Shown: piece after piece, positions 25,932-34,458 of the stretch
Layout of the letters: each line of letters opens with the position of its first letter
How positions within the stretch are numbered: the first letter of the stretch is position 1
Assembly (NCBI RefSeq): GCF_042685265.1
Contig: NZ_JBHUMX010000013.1
Length of the DNA stretch: 64,000 nucleotides
Source of the DNA: Oceanobacillus_B kapialis
Lineage (GTDB): Bacteria; Bacillota; Bacilli; Bacillales; Amphibacillaceae
Strand: one strand, 5' to 3'
The notes under the pieces: generated by a model
What the model saw: only the letters and a program-made list of their open reading frames with translations
The model's database searches: none
Told to the model about the DNA's origin: nothing
Translations under genes and position numbers: made by a program

Positions 25932-27190
25932 TGAAACAATTAAAAACAGAGATCATTGCCGTCGGAACAGAATTATTGCTTGGCCAAATTGCTAATACAA
26001 ATGCACAATGGCTTTCACAACAACTAGCTTCCGTAGGGATAAATGTCTACCATCATCTTGTTGTTGGCGACAATTTACAACGTGTGGAAACAGTATTCCG
26101 ACAAGCACATACACGTTCAGATGTCGTGATTGTCACAGGTGGCTTAGGACCAACAGATGACGATTTAACAAGAGAGGCATTTCAAGCCATGTCTAGCATG
26201 GATATTGAAGAACACAGCCCTTCTATGGAGAAAATAACCGCGTTTTTCGAAAAACGAGGGTCGACTATGACACCGAATAACCGGAAACAAGCACGGGTAT
26301 TTCGAGGTGCGACAGTTTTAAATAACAAGACTGGAATGGCTCCTGGTATGATCGTTTCTTTTGAAGGCAGGACGTGGGTATTCCTTCCTGGTGTTCCTCG
26401 TGAAATGAAGAATTTGGCAAGTGAATCTGTTTTTCCTTATTTACAGGGATTACTAGGGGAGAAGCAGATTATTAAATCAATGGTTTTAAAGTTTGTTGGG
26501 ATTGGTGAATCACAGCTTGAACATGAATTGTATGATCTAATACAAAAACAAGACAACCCAACGATTGCTCCCCTTGCACAAGACAGTGGCGTTGTTATTC
26601 GTTTGACGGCCAGACACAGTTCTGAAATAGAGGCAGATAAGTTACTAGACGTAACCAAGCAAAAAGTGGAAGAGCGACTTAGTTCATACATGCTAGGGAT
26701 TAACGAGCAAACAATTGAACAGCAAATAATGGAGTTATTACAGTCCACAGGCAAAAACGTCTCCGCTGCGGAGAGTCTTACAGGTGGAATGTTTGCAGAC
26801 AAATTAGTCTCTATTCCAGGTGCTTCAGATACCTTCAAAGGCTCTATCGTATGCTATGCCACGAATGTAAAGCGAGACGTACTTGGCGTATCACAAGAAG
26901 TAATGAAGAAAAATGGGACAGTCTCACAGGCGTGTGCAGAGCAAATGGCTGAAAAGGTAAGTAATCTTCTTGATAGTTCCTATGGAATCTCCTTTACCGG
27001 TGTTGCTGGACCGAGAGTGGTTGAAAATCAGCAACCAGGAACTGTTTTTGTTTCAATATATGATCGTGAGAATAATAGACATGAAACAAGGGAGTACCAC
27101 TTATTAGGTGATCGAGATACAGTAAGGCATAGAGCTACACTAAAAGGATTAGAATTTCTTTATTTATATATAAAATCTACTGTTGAGTAA
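25931..27190 (+). CDS. cinA: CinA, competence/damage-inducible protein
   Basis: 419 residues: an N-terminal MoaB-like domain (EIIAVGTELLLGQIANTN, GGLGPTDDDLTRE) and a C-terminal PncC-type nicotinamide-nucleotide amidase domain (SAAESLTGGMFADKL, SFTGVAGP). Family members act in pyridine nucleotide repair, and cinA is commonly upstream of recA. Translation is coupled to pgsA by the TAATG overlap. recA lies 166 nt downstream with its own promoter. Confidence 0.94.
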   Translation: MKQLKTEIIAVGTELLLGQIANTNAQWLSQQLASVGINVYHHLVVGDNLQRVETVFRQAHTRSDVVIVTGGLGPTDDDLTREAFQAMSSMDIEEHSPSMEKITAFFEKRGSTMTPNNRKQARVFRGATVLNNKTGMAPGMIVSFEGRTWVFLPGVPREMKNLASESVFPYLQGLLGEKQIIKSMVLKFVGIGESQLEHELYDLIQKQDNPTIAPLAQDSGVVIRLTARHSSEIEADKLLDVTKQKVEERLSSYMLGINEQTIEQQIMELLQSTGKNVSAAESLTGGMFADKLVSIPGASDTFKGSIVCYATNVKRDVLGVSQEVMKKNGTVSQACAEQMAEKVSNLLDSSYGISFTGVAGPRVVENQQPGTVFVSIYDRENNRHETREYHLLGDRDTVRHRATLKGLEFLYLYIKSTVE

Positions 27191-27274
27191 CCTATGAAGG
27201 CAGATAAATTATTTTTAAGTCGGCCAATAGGCTGTATAATTTAATTTCCATCCTCTAACCCTTTATAAAAAAGG

Positions 27275-27288
27275 GGAACATTTATTCG
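27275..27288 (+). promoter_or_regulatory. LexA (SOS) box of recA
   Basis: GGAACATTTATTCG matches the Bacillus box CGAACATATGTTCG at 11 of 14 positions and ends 8 nt before the recA -35 hexamer. With lexA also in this window, SOS control of recA is expected. Confidence 0.7.
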
Positions 27289-27296
27289 TTTTTCAC

Positions 27297-27325
27297 TTGG
27301 CAAAAACCAAAAAACAATGTATGAT
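27297..27325 (+). promoter_or_regulatory. recA promoter
   Basis: TTGGCA (27297-27302), 17-nt spacer, TATGAT (27320-27325): a good housekeeping promoter right after the LexA box. Confidence 0.75.
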
Positions 27326-27356
27326 ATAACTAGAAGAGTTGAAGGAGGAATACGTT

Positions 27357-28394
27357 GTGAGCGATAGAAAACAAGCGTTAGATATGGCGTTGAGACAAAT
27401 AGAGAAGCAATTTGGTAAAGGCTCGATCATGAAACTTGGGGAGCAGGAGCAAAGAAAAATTGCGACCATTCCAAGTGGATCATTGGCGTTGGATGTTGCC
27501 TTAGGCATTGGTGGTTATCCAAGAGGACGAGTTATTGAAATATATGGGCCAGAATCATCTGGTAAAACAACTGTAGCATTACATGCAATTGCAGAGGCTC
27601 AGCGAAAAGGTGGACAAGCTGCTTTTATTGACGCAGAGCATGCACTGGACCCAATCTATGCAAGAGCACTTGGTGTAAATATTGACGAGTTGCTGTTATC
27701 CCAGCCGGATACTGGCGAGCAAGCGTTAGAAATAGCGGAAGCACTTGTACGAAGTGGTGCAGTTGATATTGTGGTAGTAGACTCAGTAGCTGCCCTTGTA
27801 CCAAAAGCGGAAATTGAGGGAGAGATGGGTGACTCTCACGTTGGTCTACAGGCGCGTCTTATGTCCCAAGCACTTAGAAAGTTATCTGGGGCAATCAATA
27901 AGTCTAAAACTACCGCCATCTTTATTAACCAAATCCGTGAAAAAGTAGGTGTTATGTTCGGTAACCCTGAAACAACTCCGGGTGGACGTGCACTTAAATT
28001 CTACTCATCTGTTAGACTAGAAGTTCGCCGTGCAGAGACTTTAAAGCAAGGTAACGACATTATGGGTAATAAAGCCAGAATTAAAGTAGTTAAAAATAAA
28101 GTAGCACCACCATTCAAACAGGCAGAAGTAGATATTATGTATGGTGAGGGGATATCTAAAGAAGGAGAAATTCTGGATATTGGTTCAGACTTAGATATTG
28201 TTCTAAAAAGCGGTGCTTGGTATTCTTATAACGAAGAAAGACTAGGGCAAGGTCGTGAAAATGCGAAACAATTCTTAAAAGAGAATCCAGAAGTAATGAC
28301 TGAAATCCACGATGCTGTACGCCTGCATTATAAGCTGGATGAGGAACCAGAGGAAGAAGAAGAAGAGGTTGGCCAAGGAAGCTTGGACGTTTAA
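27357..28394 (+). CDS. recA: Recombinase RecA
   Basis: DNA strand-exchange protein and LexA coprotease, 345 residues. Walker A GPESSGKTT lies near residue 65 and Walker B region VVDSVAALVPKAEIEGEMGD near residue 140. The C-terminus is acidic (Glu-rich, about residues 328-340), as is usual. The frame opens at TTG 27339, but AAGGAGG (27342-27348) serves the GTG at 27357, which gives the familiar MSDRKQALDMAL start. Controlled by the LexA box upstream. Confidence 0.97.
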   Translation: MSDRKQALDMALRQIEKQFGKGSIMKLGEQEQRKIATIPSGSLALDVALGIGGYPRGRVIEIYGPESSGKTTVALHAIAEAQRKGGQAAFIDAEHALDPIYARALGVNIDELLLSQPDTGEQALEIAEALVRSGAVDIVVVDSVAALVPKAEIEGEMGDSHVGLQARLMSQALRKLSGAINKSKTTAIFINQIREKVGVMFGNPETTPGGRALKFYSSVRLEVRRAETLKQGNDIMGNKARIKVVKNKVAPPFKQAEVDIMYGEGISKEGEILDIGSDLDIVLKSGAWYSYNEERLGQGRENAKQFLKENPEVMTEIHDAVRLHYKLDEEPEEEEEEVGQGSLDV

Positions 28395-28452
28395 TTTTTA
28401 ATCTTTGTCCACTGACTAACTAGGCATCGTATATACGCTGCACACACTTATA

Positions 28453-28495
28453 AAAGTCGAAAAGATTTAATTTAAATCTTTTCGACTTTCTTTAA
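28453..28495 (+). terminator. Terminator after recA
   Basis: AAAGTCGAAAAGATTTAA pairs with TTAAATCTTTTCGACTTT, a near-perfect long stem, then CTTTAATTT. Confidence 0.85.
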
Positions 28496-28554
28496 TTTAG
28501 TAATGCATGATCAATATACATTAACCAAGACAAATAATTAATTCCCTTTTAAAA

Positions 28555-28690
28555 GTGGGATAAAGTGAAACTTCATTTGGTGGTGGGGGTTCCCTTCCTC
28601 CCCACCCCCACCAAATGTTAGTTTGAACGAATCGGACCTATACTGGCAGTTTATCCCCGGGGTCTTACTGCCAGTTAAGGTGGGATAAAG
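28555..28690 (+). repeat. Intergenic repeat, copy A (two stem-loops)
   Basis: A 136-bp element in the 536-bp recA-rny gap, bounded by 11-bp direct repeats GTGGGATAAAG (28555-28565 and 28680-28690). Stem 1 is CATTTGGTGG (28574-28583) with CCACCAAATG (28608-28617), and its loop holds G-rich and C-rich runs. Stem 2 is ACTGGCAGT (28642-28650) with ACTGCCAGT (28667-28675) around the palindrome CCCCGGGG. A homologous copy lies at 34219-34338 in reverse and a decayed one at 31889-31948. The rest of the gap holds the recA terminator and the rny promoter. Confidence 0.85.
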
Positions 28691-28785
28691 CAATTCTAGT
28701 TATCTAATAAGATTAATGTTAGTAATTAATCTTGAAGGTTTCTTTCTTATTATTACGGGGAAGGTAAATACTTTGTGACGTTTCC

Positions 28786-28814
28786 TTGACATTCCTAATA
28801 TAGACAATTAAAAT
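28786..28814 (+). promoter_or_regulatory. rny promoter
   Basis: TTGACA (28786-28791), 17-nt spacer, TAAAAT (28809-28814). Strong housekeeping-type promoter about 115 nt before the rny start. Confidence 0.75.
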
Positions 28815-28930
28815 TGAACATGTATAAATTTATAATTTATATTAAATGAATTATTGTTCTATTGCATTTGAAAACGGTACATGCCGACAATAATGACTTG
28901 AAAAATTTAATAGCAATAGGAGGTGAAATT

Positions 28931-30496
28931 ATGGACAATCCTTTCTTTATAATCATCATCTCCATTTTGCTCCTAATCGTCGGTATTGTTGTTGGTTATC
29001 TGATTCGTAAATCTATTGCTGAAGCTAAGATTTCCAGTGCAGAAACCTTAGCAAAACAAATAGTAGATGAGGCACATCGAAATGCAGATGCCGCTAAAAA
29101 AGAGGCACTTCTTGAAGCTAAGGATGAAAATCACAAGCTTCGTCAGCAGACAGAAGAAGAGTTGCGAGAACGTCGTTTAGATGTACAGAAGCAAGAAAAT
29201 CGTCTGATGCAAAAAGAAGAAAATCTGGACAGAAAAAGTGATACATTAGACAAGCGTGAGCTCATGTTAGAGAAGAGAGAACAGTCACTAACAGAAAAAC
29301 AACAACAAATTGAAGAAATGGAAAGCAAAGTGGAAGCTATGAAGCATGAGCAGCAAACAGAGCTTGAGCGCATTTCAGGATACACGACCGACCAGGCTAG
29401 ACAGGTTATTTTAGAACGTATTGAGAAAGATGTTGCACACGATTCCGCGCTTATGATTAAAGAAGCTGAAAATCGTGCTAAAGAAGAAGCTGACAAGAAG
29501 GCGAAAAATATTCTTTCTCTTGCTCTTCAACGTTGTGCGGCCGATCACGTGGCGGAAACAACTGTTTCTGTCGTGAATCTTCCAAATGATGAGATGAAAG
29601 GTCGTATTATTGGAAGAGAAGGACGTAACATTCGGACGTTGGAAACGTTAACCGGAATTGATCTAATTATTGATGATACACCGGAAGCGGTAATATTATC
29701 TGGGTTTGACCCAATTCGTCGTGAGACAGCCCGTTTAGCGCTTGAGAAACTCGTGCAAGATGGTAGAATACATCCAGCGAGAATCGAAGAAATGGTTGAT
29801 AAGTCTAGACGCGAAGTAGACGAATATATAAGAGAGATCGGTGAGGAAACCACTTTTGAAGTGGGTGTGCATGGCCTCCATCCGGATCTTGTTAAAATTC
29901 TCGGTCGACTGAAATATCGGACAAGTTATGGACAAAACGTCCTTAAGCACTCAACAGAGGTAGCTTACCTATCTGGTTTGCTTGCTGCTGAATTAGGTGA
30001 GGATGAGACATTGGCTAGAAGAGCCGGATTACTACATGATATCGGGAAAGCTATCGATCATGAAGTAGAAGGAAGCCACGTTGAGATCGGAAAAGAACTA
30101 GCGATGAAGTATAAAGAACACGAAGTTGTCATTAACTCAATTGCCTCCCACCACGGAGACGAGGAGCCAACCTCTATTATTTCTGTGCTTGTTGCTGCTG
30201 CGGATGCACTATCTGCTGCTAGACCTGGTGCAAGAAGTGAGACACTTGAGAATTATATCAAGAGGCTGGAGAAGCTGGAGGAGATTTCCGAGTCATTTAC
30301 AGGAGTCGAAAAATCCTTTGCAATCCAGGCAGGTAGAGAAATACGTATTATGGTGAAACCTGATGAAATTGATGATATTGAATCTGTTCGAATCGCTAGA
30401 GACATTCGAAAACGAATTGAAGGTGAACTTGATTATCCGGGACACATAAAAGTTACGGTAATTAGGGAAACGAGAGCAGTAGAGTATGCTAAATAG
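28931..30496 (+). CDS. rny: Ribonuclease Y
   Basis: Membrane-anchored endoribonuclease that starts bulk mRNA decay. The 521-residue protein has an N-terminal membrane segment (residues 4-25), a long charged coiled coil (about 30-200), a KH domain (IIGREGRNIRTLETLTG, near 225) and an HD domain with HDIGKA near residue 369. The frame opens at 28862, but AGGAGGTG serves ATG 28931, giving the normal length. Its partners PNPase and the specificity factor YmcA are also encoded here. Confidence 0.97.
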   Translation: MDNPFFIIIISILLLIVGIVVGYLIRKSIAEAKISSAETLAKQIVDEAHRNADAAKKEALLEAKDENHKLRQQTEEELRERRLDVQKQENRLMQKEENLDRKSDTLDKRELMLEKREQSLTEKQQQIEEMESKVEAMKHEQQTELERISGYTTDQARQVILERIEKDVAHDSALMIKEAENRAKEEADKKAKNILSLALQRCAADHVAETTVSVVNLPNDEMKGRIIGREGRNIRTLETLTGIDLIIDDTPEAVILSGFDPIRRETARLALEKLVQDGRIHPARIEEMVDKSRREVDEYIREIGEETTFEVGVHGLHPDLVKILGRLKYRTSYGQNVLKHSTEVAYLSGLLAAELGEDETLARRAGLLHDIGKAIDHEVEGSHVEIGKELAMKYKEHEVVINSIASHHGDEEPTSIISVLVAAADALSAARPGARSETLENYIKRLEKLEEISESFTGVEKSFAIQAGREIRIMVKPDEIDDIESVRIARDIRKRIEGELDYPGHIKVTVIRETRAVEYAK

Positions 30497-30508
30497 CAAA
30501 TTGATTAC

Positions 30509-30537
30509 AAAAAAGCGGTCATAAGACCGCTTTTTTA
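30509..30537 (+). terminator. Terminator after rny
   Basis: AAAAGCGGTC (30511-30520) and GACCGCTTTT (30525-30534) form a perfect stem with an ATAA loop, then T's. Confidence 0.93.
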
Positions 30538-30662
30538 TATTGATCCAAAAGAGTAAAAAGGATAGTATTCATAGCGGCAGCTTTTAGGCTAGCTGTTTTT
30601 TTGACAAGCGAATTTATATGTGAAAAACTAAAGATATCTAATAGAGATAGGATGAAGGATTT

Positions 30663-31460
30663 ATGAAAATACTTTTTATTGGCGATGTAGTAGGTTCTCC
30701 GGGGAGAGATATGGTTCAGGAGTATTTACCAAAATTAAAAGAGAAATATCGACCAGCAATGACTATTGTTAACGGAGAAAATGCTGCTTCTGGTAAAGGT
30801 ATTACAGAGAAAATTTATAAACAGTTTTTAGAATGGGGAACCAATGTGGTTACAATGGGGAACCATACATGGGATAAAAAAGAAATCTTTGAATTTATCG
30901 ATGATGCTAAATATATGATTCGTCCTGCAAATTTCCCTGAGAATAATCCGGGGAAAGGGATTGTATACGTGAATATAAATGGGATAGAAGTGGCCGTTAT
31001 TAATATGCAGGGGCGGACCTTTCTGCCAGTAATAGATGATCCATTTCATAAGATGGATTCGCTTATTGAAGAAGCCAAACAGCGTACGAATATTATATTT
31101 GTTGATTTTCATGGCGAAGCAACTAGTGAAAAACAAGCTATGGGCTGGTATGTGGACGGGAGGGTCAGTGCTATAGTAGGAACTCATACCCATACGCAAA
31201 CTGCAGATGAACGCATTCTCCCAGGTGGAACAGCATACATTTCGGACGTTGGAATGACTGGCCCCTACGACGGAATACTTGGTGTGAATAGAGAGGCAGT
31301 AATAAAAAGGTTTCTAACATCCATGCCAGTACGTTTCGAAATTACAAAAGAGGGAAGAACACAATTAAACGGGTTAGTTGTGACAATTGATAATAGCAGT
31401 GGAAAAGCTACCAAAGTAGAAAGGATCATGATCAACGAAGATCACCCGTTTTTTGGGTAG
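30663..31460 (+). CDS. ymdB: YmdB phosphodiesterase
   Basis: Calcineurin-like metallophosphoesterase of 265 residues. Metal ligands are seen in FIGDVVGSPGR (residues 5-15), VNGENA (near 38), TMGNHTWD (near 66) and HGEATSEK, with a late VGTHTHTQ (near 175). In B. subtilis YmdB hydrolyses cyclic nucleotides in vitro and controls the switch between motility and biofilm. It follows rny as in B. subtilis; spoVS lies 104 nt downstream. A candidate sigma-H promoter for spoVS overlaps the end of this gene. Confidence 0.94.
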   Translation: MKILFIGDVVGSPGRDMVQEYLPKLKEKYRPAMTIVNGENAASGKGITEKIYKQFLEWGTNVVTMGNHTWDKKEIFEFIDDAKYMIRPANFPENNPGKGIVYVNINGIEVAVINMQGRTFLPVIDDPFHKMDSLIEEAKQRTNIIFVDFHGEATSEKQAMGWYVDGRVSAIVGTHTHTQTADERILPGGTAYISDVGMTGPYDGILGVNREAVIKRFLTSMPVRFEITKEGRTQLNGLVVTIDNSSGKATKVERIMINEDHPFFG

Positions 31461-31480
31461 GCGATAGAACTCTTTCGAAT
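31457..31480 (+). promoter_or_regulatory. Sigma-H-like promoter of spoVS
   Basis: GTAGGCGAT (31457-31465), 10-nt spacer, CGAAT (31476-31480) resembles the sigma-H pattern RWAGGAWWT/HGAAT with two mismatches in the -35. B. subtilis spoVS is sigma-H dependent. The -35 overlaps the ymdB stop. Confidence 0.45.
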
Positions 31481-31564
31481 TTTTCCTTCATACTGTAATA
31501 AGCTAACATCTCCAAGAATATAGTAGCAATAGAACTACAATAGCAAATAAAGGAGGTACTAGTA

Positions 31565-31825
31565 ATGGAAGTATTAAAAGTTTCAGCTAAATCAAGTCCA
31601 AACTCAGTAGCAGGCGCACTTGCAAATGTCCTAAGAGAACGTGGCTCAGCGGAAATTCAAGCAATTGGTGCAGGCGCACTAAACCAAGCGGTGAAAGCTG
31701 TAGCTATTGCGAGAGGGTTTGTAGCACCTAGTGGCGTTGACTTAATATGTATTCCAGCGTTTACAGATATTATGATTGATAATGAAGAGAGAACAGCCAT
31801 TAAGCTTATTGTAGAGCCGAGATAA
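31565..31825 (+). CDS. spoVS: Stage V sporulation protein S
   Basis: 86-residue SpoVS (Alba-like fold), highly conserved: MEVLKVSAKSSPNSVAGALA, AIGAGALNQAVKAVAIARGF, IKLIVEPR. Needed for progress of sporulation and linked to septation in B. subtilis. ATG 31565 follows AAAGGAGG. Terminator follows directly. Confidence 0.97.
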   Translation: MEVLKVSAKSSPNSVAGALANVLRERGSAEIQAIGAGALNQAVKAVAIARGFVAPSGVDLICIPAFTDIMIDNEERTAIKLIVEPR

Positions 31826-31842
31826 AAGAATAAAAAATTCTT

Positions 31843-31867
31843 ACCTCCCACCTAGGGAGGTTTTTAT
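31843..31867 (+). terminator. Terminator after spoVS
   Basis: ACCTCCC (31843-31849) and GGGAGGT (31855-31861) with T's. Confidence 0.85.
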
Positions 31868-31888
31868 TACTGGTAGAAAATGACAAAG

Positions 31889-31948
31889 CTGACCGAATCT
31901 TGCAGTTGATCACTTGGGTCTTACTGACAGTTCTGGCGGAATAAATAG
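31889..31948 (+). repeat. Intergenic repeat, decayed copy B
   Basis: The second half of the element at 28555-28690 is recognisable: CCGAATC, then CAGTTGATCA, GGGTCTTACTG, ACAGTT and GGAATAAAT align in order, with about nine bases lost across the left arm of stem 2. Stem 1 is absent. Same orientation as copy A. It is the main content of the 357-bp spoVS-miaB gap besides the spoVS terminator; AT-rich sequence follows. Confidence 0.65.
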
Positions 31949-32182
31949 GAGACAGGGACAATATAATCTGCGCTATTGTCCGCTTAGCTTCAAACATACG
32001 AGACTAGGCGACTTCACAAATCATCCTTACTTAAGACATCATCAATTCTTTCCAGTCACTACGTTTTTAAATGGCACTCTATGCTTTTATTGAATAATAT
32101 TGTATATTTTGCTTTTTGCATTTATACTGTAATAATGTATAGGTATAGTTTGAATGGGTAGTACATGAAAGGAGTCTTTTAC

Positions 32183-33751
32183 ATGAATGAGCAGCAACGT
32201 AAAGAACAGGCACAAATTAAACAGGTAGATGCCGCGGACAGAAAATCCGGTCAGGAAAAGCCTTTGAGTGAAAAAACAAGTGCTGATTTTGCAAAGTACT
32301 TTGAAACGACTTATGAACCGCCTAACTTAAATAAAGCAAGAAAACGTGGCAGGGATAAGGTGAACGTCCACTATGATTTTGCTATCCCAGAAGATATGGA
32401 GCGTATCGGTGAAGGGAAGAAATTTTTAATTCGTACATATGGCTGTCAGATGAATGAGCATGACACGGAAGTGATGGCTGGTATTTTAACGGAAATGGGA
32501 TATGAATCAACTTCTGATACAAATGAAGCAGACATTATTCTCTTAAATACTTGTGCCATCCGAGAAAATGCTGAAAACAAGGTTTTTGGTGAAATTGGCC
32601 ATTTGAAGCCTTTGAAACTAGAAAAGCCTGATTTAATCTTAGGTGTTTGCGGTTGCATGTCCCAAGAAGAATCTGTAGTAAACCGCATTCTAAAAAAACA
32701 TCAGCATGTAGATCTTATTTTTGGTACACATAATATCCATCGCTTACCACATCTTGTAAAAGAGGCGATGTTTGGTAAAGAAAAAATTGTTGAGGTATGG
32801 TCTAAAGAAGGTGACGTAATAGAAAATCTTCCGAAAGCAAGAAAAGGGAAGATTAAGGCATGGGTTAATATTATGTACGGCTGTGATAAATTCTGTACTT
32901 ATTGCATTGTTCCTATGACGCGTGGGAAGGAAAGAAGCAGAAGACCTGAGGATATTGTTCAGGAGGTTCGTCATCTTGCTGCCCAAGGATACCAGGAAGT
33001 AACGTTGTTAGGACAAAACGTTAACGCATACGGGAAAGACTTTGATGACATCACATACGGTTTAGGTGACTTAATGAATGATATTCACAAGATCGATATT
33101 CCTCGTGTTCGCTTTACGACTTCCCATCCAAGGGATTTCGATGATCGTTTAATTGAAGTATTAGCCAAGGGCGGAAATTTACTTGACCACATCCACTTAC
33201 CAGTCCAATCCGGCAGCAGTGAAATATTGAAAAAAATGAACCGTAAATATACGAGAGAAGAATACCTTGAGCTCGTAAGAAAAATTCGGGAAGCAATGCC
33301 TAACGCGACATTAACGACAGATATCATCGTTGGTTTTCCTAATGAGACAGAAGAACAATTCGAAGAGACGATGACGTTAGTCGAAGAAGTAGGGTTTGAG
33401 GCTGCTTATACCTTTATTTATTCACCTCGTGAAGGGACTCCTGCTGCAAGGAAAAAAGATGATGTGCCAGAAGAAGTGAAAAAGAAACGGCTTTATCGTT
33501 TAAATGAACTTGTAAATAAGCAATCCGCTGAATCGATGAAAACCTATCAATACCAAAAGGTAAAAGTGCTTGTCGAAGGAGAAAGTAAAAAAGATCCTGA
33601 CGTATTAGCAGGATATACAGAAAAGAATAAGCTAGTTAACTTTAAAGGACCTAAGTCCGCGATTGGTAGTATTGTAGAAGTTGAAATAACAGAAGCCAAA
33701 ACATGGTCTTTAAATGGTGTAATGGTGGAAAACACAGTTGAGGTGAATTAA
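32183..33751 (+). CDS. miaB: tRNA methylthiotransferase MiaB
   Basis: Radical-SAM enzyme that methylthiolates i6A37 in tRNA, acting after MiaA (encoded at 40.2 kb). The 522-residue protein has an N-terminal UPF0004 domain with three cluster Cys (TYGCQMNE, NTCAIREN, VCGCMSQ), the radical-SAM CxxxCxxC in CDKFCTYC near residue 240, and a C-terminal TRAM domain. The frame opens at ATG 32165, but AAAGGAG (32168-32174) serves ATG 32183. ymcA starts right after the stop. Confidence 0.96.
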   Translation: MNEQQRKEQAQIKQVDAADRKSGQEKPLSEKTSADFAKYFETTYEPPNLNKARKRGRDKVNVHYDFAIPEDMERIGEGKKFLIRTYGCQMNEHDTEVMAGILTEMGYESTSDTNEADIILLNTCAIRENAENKVFGEIGHLKPLKLEKPDLILGVCGCMSQEESVVNRILKKHQHVDLIFGTHNIHRLPHLVKEAMFGKEKIVEVWSKEGDVIENLPKARKGKIKAWVNIMYGCDKFCTYCIVPMTRGKERSRRPEDIVQEVRHLAAQGYQEVTLLGQNVNAYGKDFDDITYGLGDLMNDIHKIDIPRVRFTTSHPRDFDDRLIEVLAKGGNLLDHIHLPVQSGSSEILKKMNRKYTREEYLELVRKIREAMPNATLTTDIIVGFPNETEEQFEETMTLVEEVGFEAAYTFIYSPREGTPAARKKDDVPEEVKKKRLYRLNELVNKQSAESMKTYQYQKVKVLVEGESKKDPDVLAGYTEKNKLVNFKGPKSAIGSIVEVEITEAKTWSLNGVMVENTVEVN

Positions 33752-33752
33752 T

Positions 33753-34181
33753 ATGGCAGAATATACACGCTCTCAAGTATTGGATGAAGCAAAAAAACTT
33801 GCTGCAATGCTTGCAAATACAGAAGAGATTGATCGCTTTAAACAAGTAGAGGCAAAAATTAACCAAAACCAGAAAGTACAGAAATTAATAACGAAAATTA
33901 AAGCCTTGCAGAAGCAGGCAGTTAATTTCCAAGCATATGAAAAGAAAGAAGCTTTAAAACGCATTGAAGAAGAAATTGACCGTTTGCAAAATGAGATTGA
34001 CGAAATTCCAGTTGTACAAGAATTTAAGGAAACGCAAATAGTGGTGAATGATGTACTACAGCTCGTATCCGGTACAATTGCCAGAGAGGTTACGAACAAT
34101 GTTATTGAATCAACTGGTGGAGATCTATTAGCAGGAGAAACAGGTTCAAAAATAAAAAAGAATACAGGATGTAGTAACTAA
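33753..34181 (+). CDS. ymcA: YmcA, RNase Y specificity factor
   Basis: 142-residue helical YlbF/YmcA family protein. In B. subtilis YmcA, YlbF and YaaT form the Y-complex that steers RNase Y and affects sporulation, competence and biofilms; Cys residues bind Fe-S clusters. The conserved C-terminal Cys is present (KKNTGCSN). It starts 2 nt after miaB, so translation is probably coupled. RNase Y is encoded 3 kb upstream. Terminator follows. Confidence 0.93.
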   Translation: MAEYTRSQVLDEAKKLAAMLANTEEIDRFKQVEAKINQNQKVQKLITKIKALQKQAVNFQAYEKKEALKRIEEEIDRLQNEIDEIPVVQEFKETQIVVNDVLQLVSGTIAREVTNNVIESTGGDLLAGETGSKIKKNTGCSN

Positions 34182-34190
34182 GTTAAATTT

Positions 34191-34221
34191 GGAAGCGGCT
34201 TTTCTGCTTCCTCTTTTTTTT
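34191..34221 (+). terminator. Terminator after ymcA
   Basis: GGAAGC (34191-34196) with GCTTCC (34206-34211) and a run of T's. It abuts copy C of the intergenic repeat. Confidence 0.75.
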
Positions 34222-34338
34222 ATCCCTCCATAACTGGCAGTAAAACCCCGCGATCAACTACCAGTTAGTCCGACTCGTTCAACTAACATGTGGTGTTGAA
34301 TAAGAGAAACCTCCACCACATGAAATTTCACTTTATCT
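34219..34338 (-). repeat. Intergenic repeat, copy C (reverse of copy A)
   Basis: The reverse complement of this segment aligns along its length with copy A: GATAAAGTGAAA, stem 1, ATGTTAGTT-GAACGA-TCGGAC, stem 2, then GGGATAAA. Stem 1 here is CATGTGGTG (34287-34295) with CACCACATG (34314-34322). Relative to copy A, a T-A pair has become G-C, a compensatory change. Stem 2 is ACTGGCAGT (34233-34241) with ACTACCAGT (34257-34265), and the mismatch is a G-U wobble only on the minus strand. Placed in the 277-bp ymcA-cotE gap. Confidence 0.85.
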
Positions 34339-34458
34339 ATTTATAATGCAGTTAACCGGCTTTAAAAGGGGACTTTTCCTTTTTTCATAAATCGTTATGC
34401 ACTTTAGGTATTTGTCTTGCATAAAATGACTATGAAAAAAGAGGAGGTAAAAGTAATT

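Noticed and set aside
28574..28617. G-rich/C-rich stem 1 of the repeat as a rho-independent terminator
   Set aside because: No T run follows on either strand, and a full terminator for recA already lies at 28453-28495.
34339..34458. Sigma-E promoter for cotE
   Set aside because: CATAAAAT near 34420 resembles a sigma-E -10, but no ATA-type -35 lies at the right distance.
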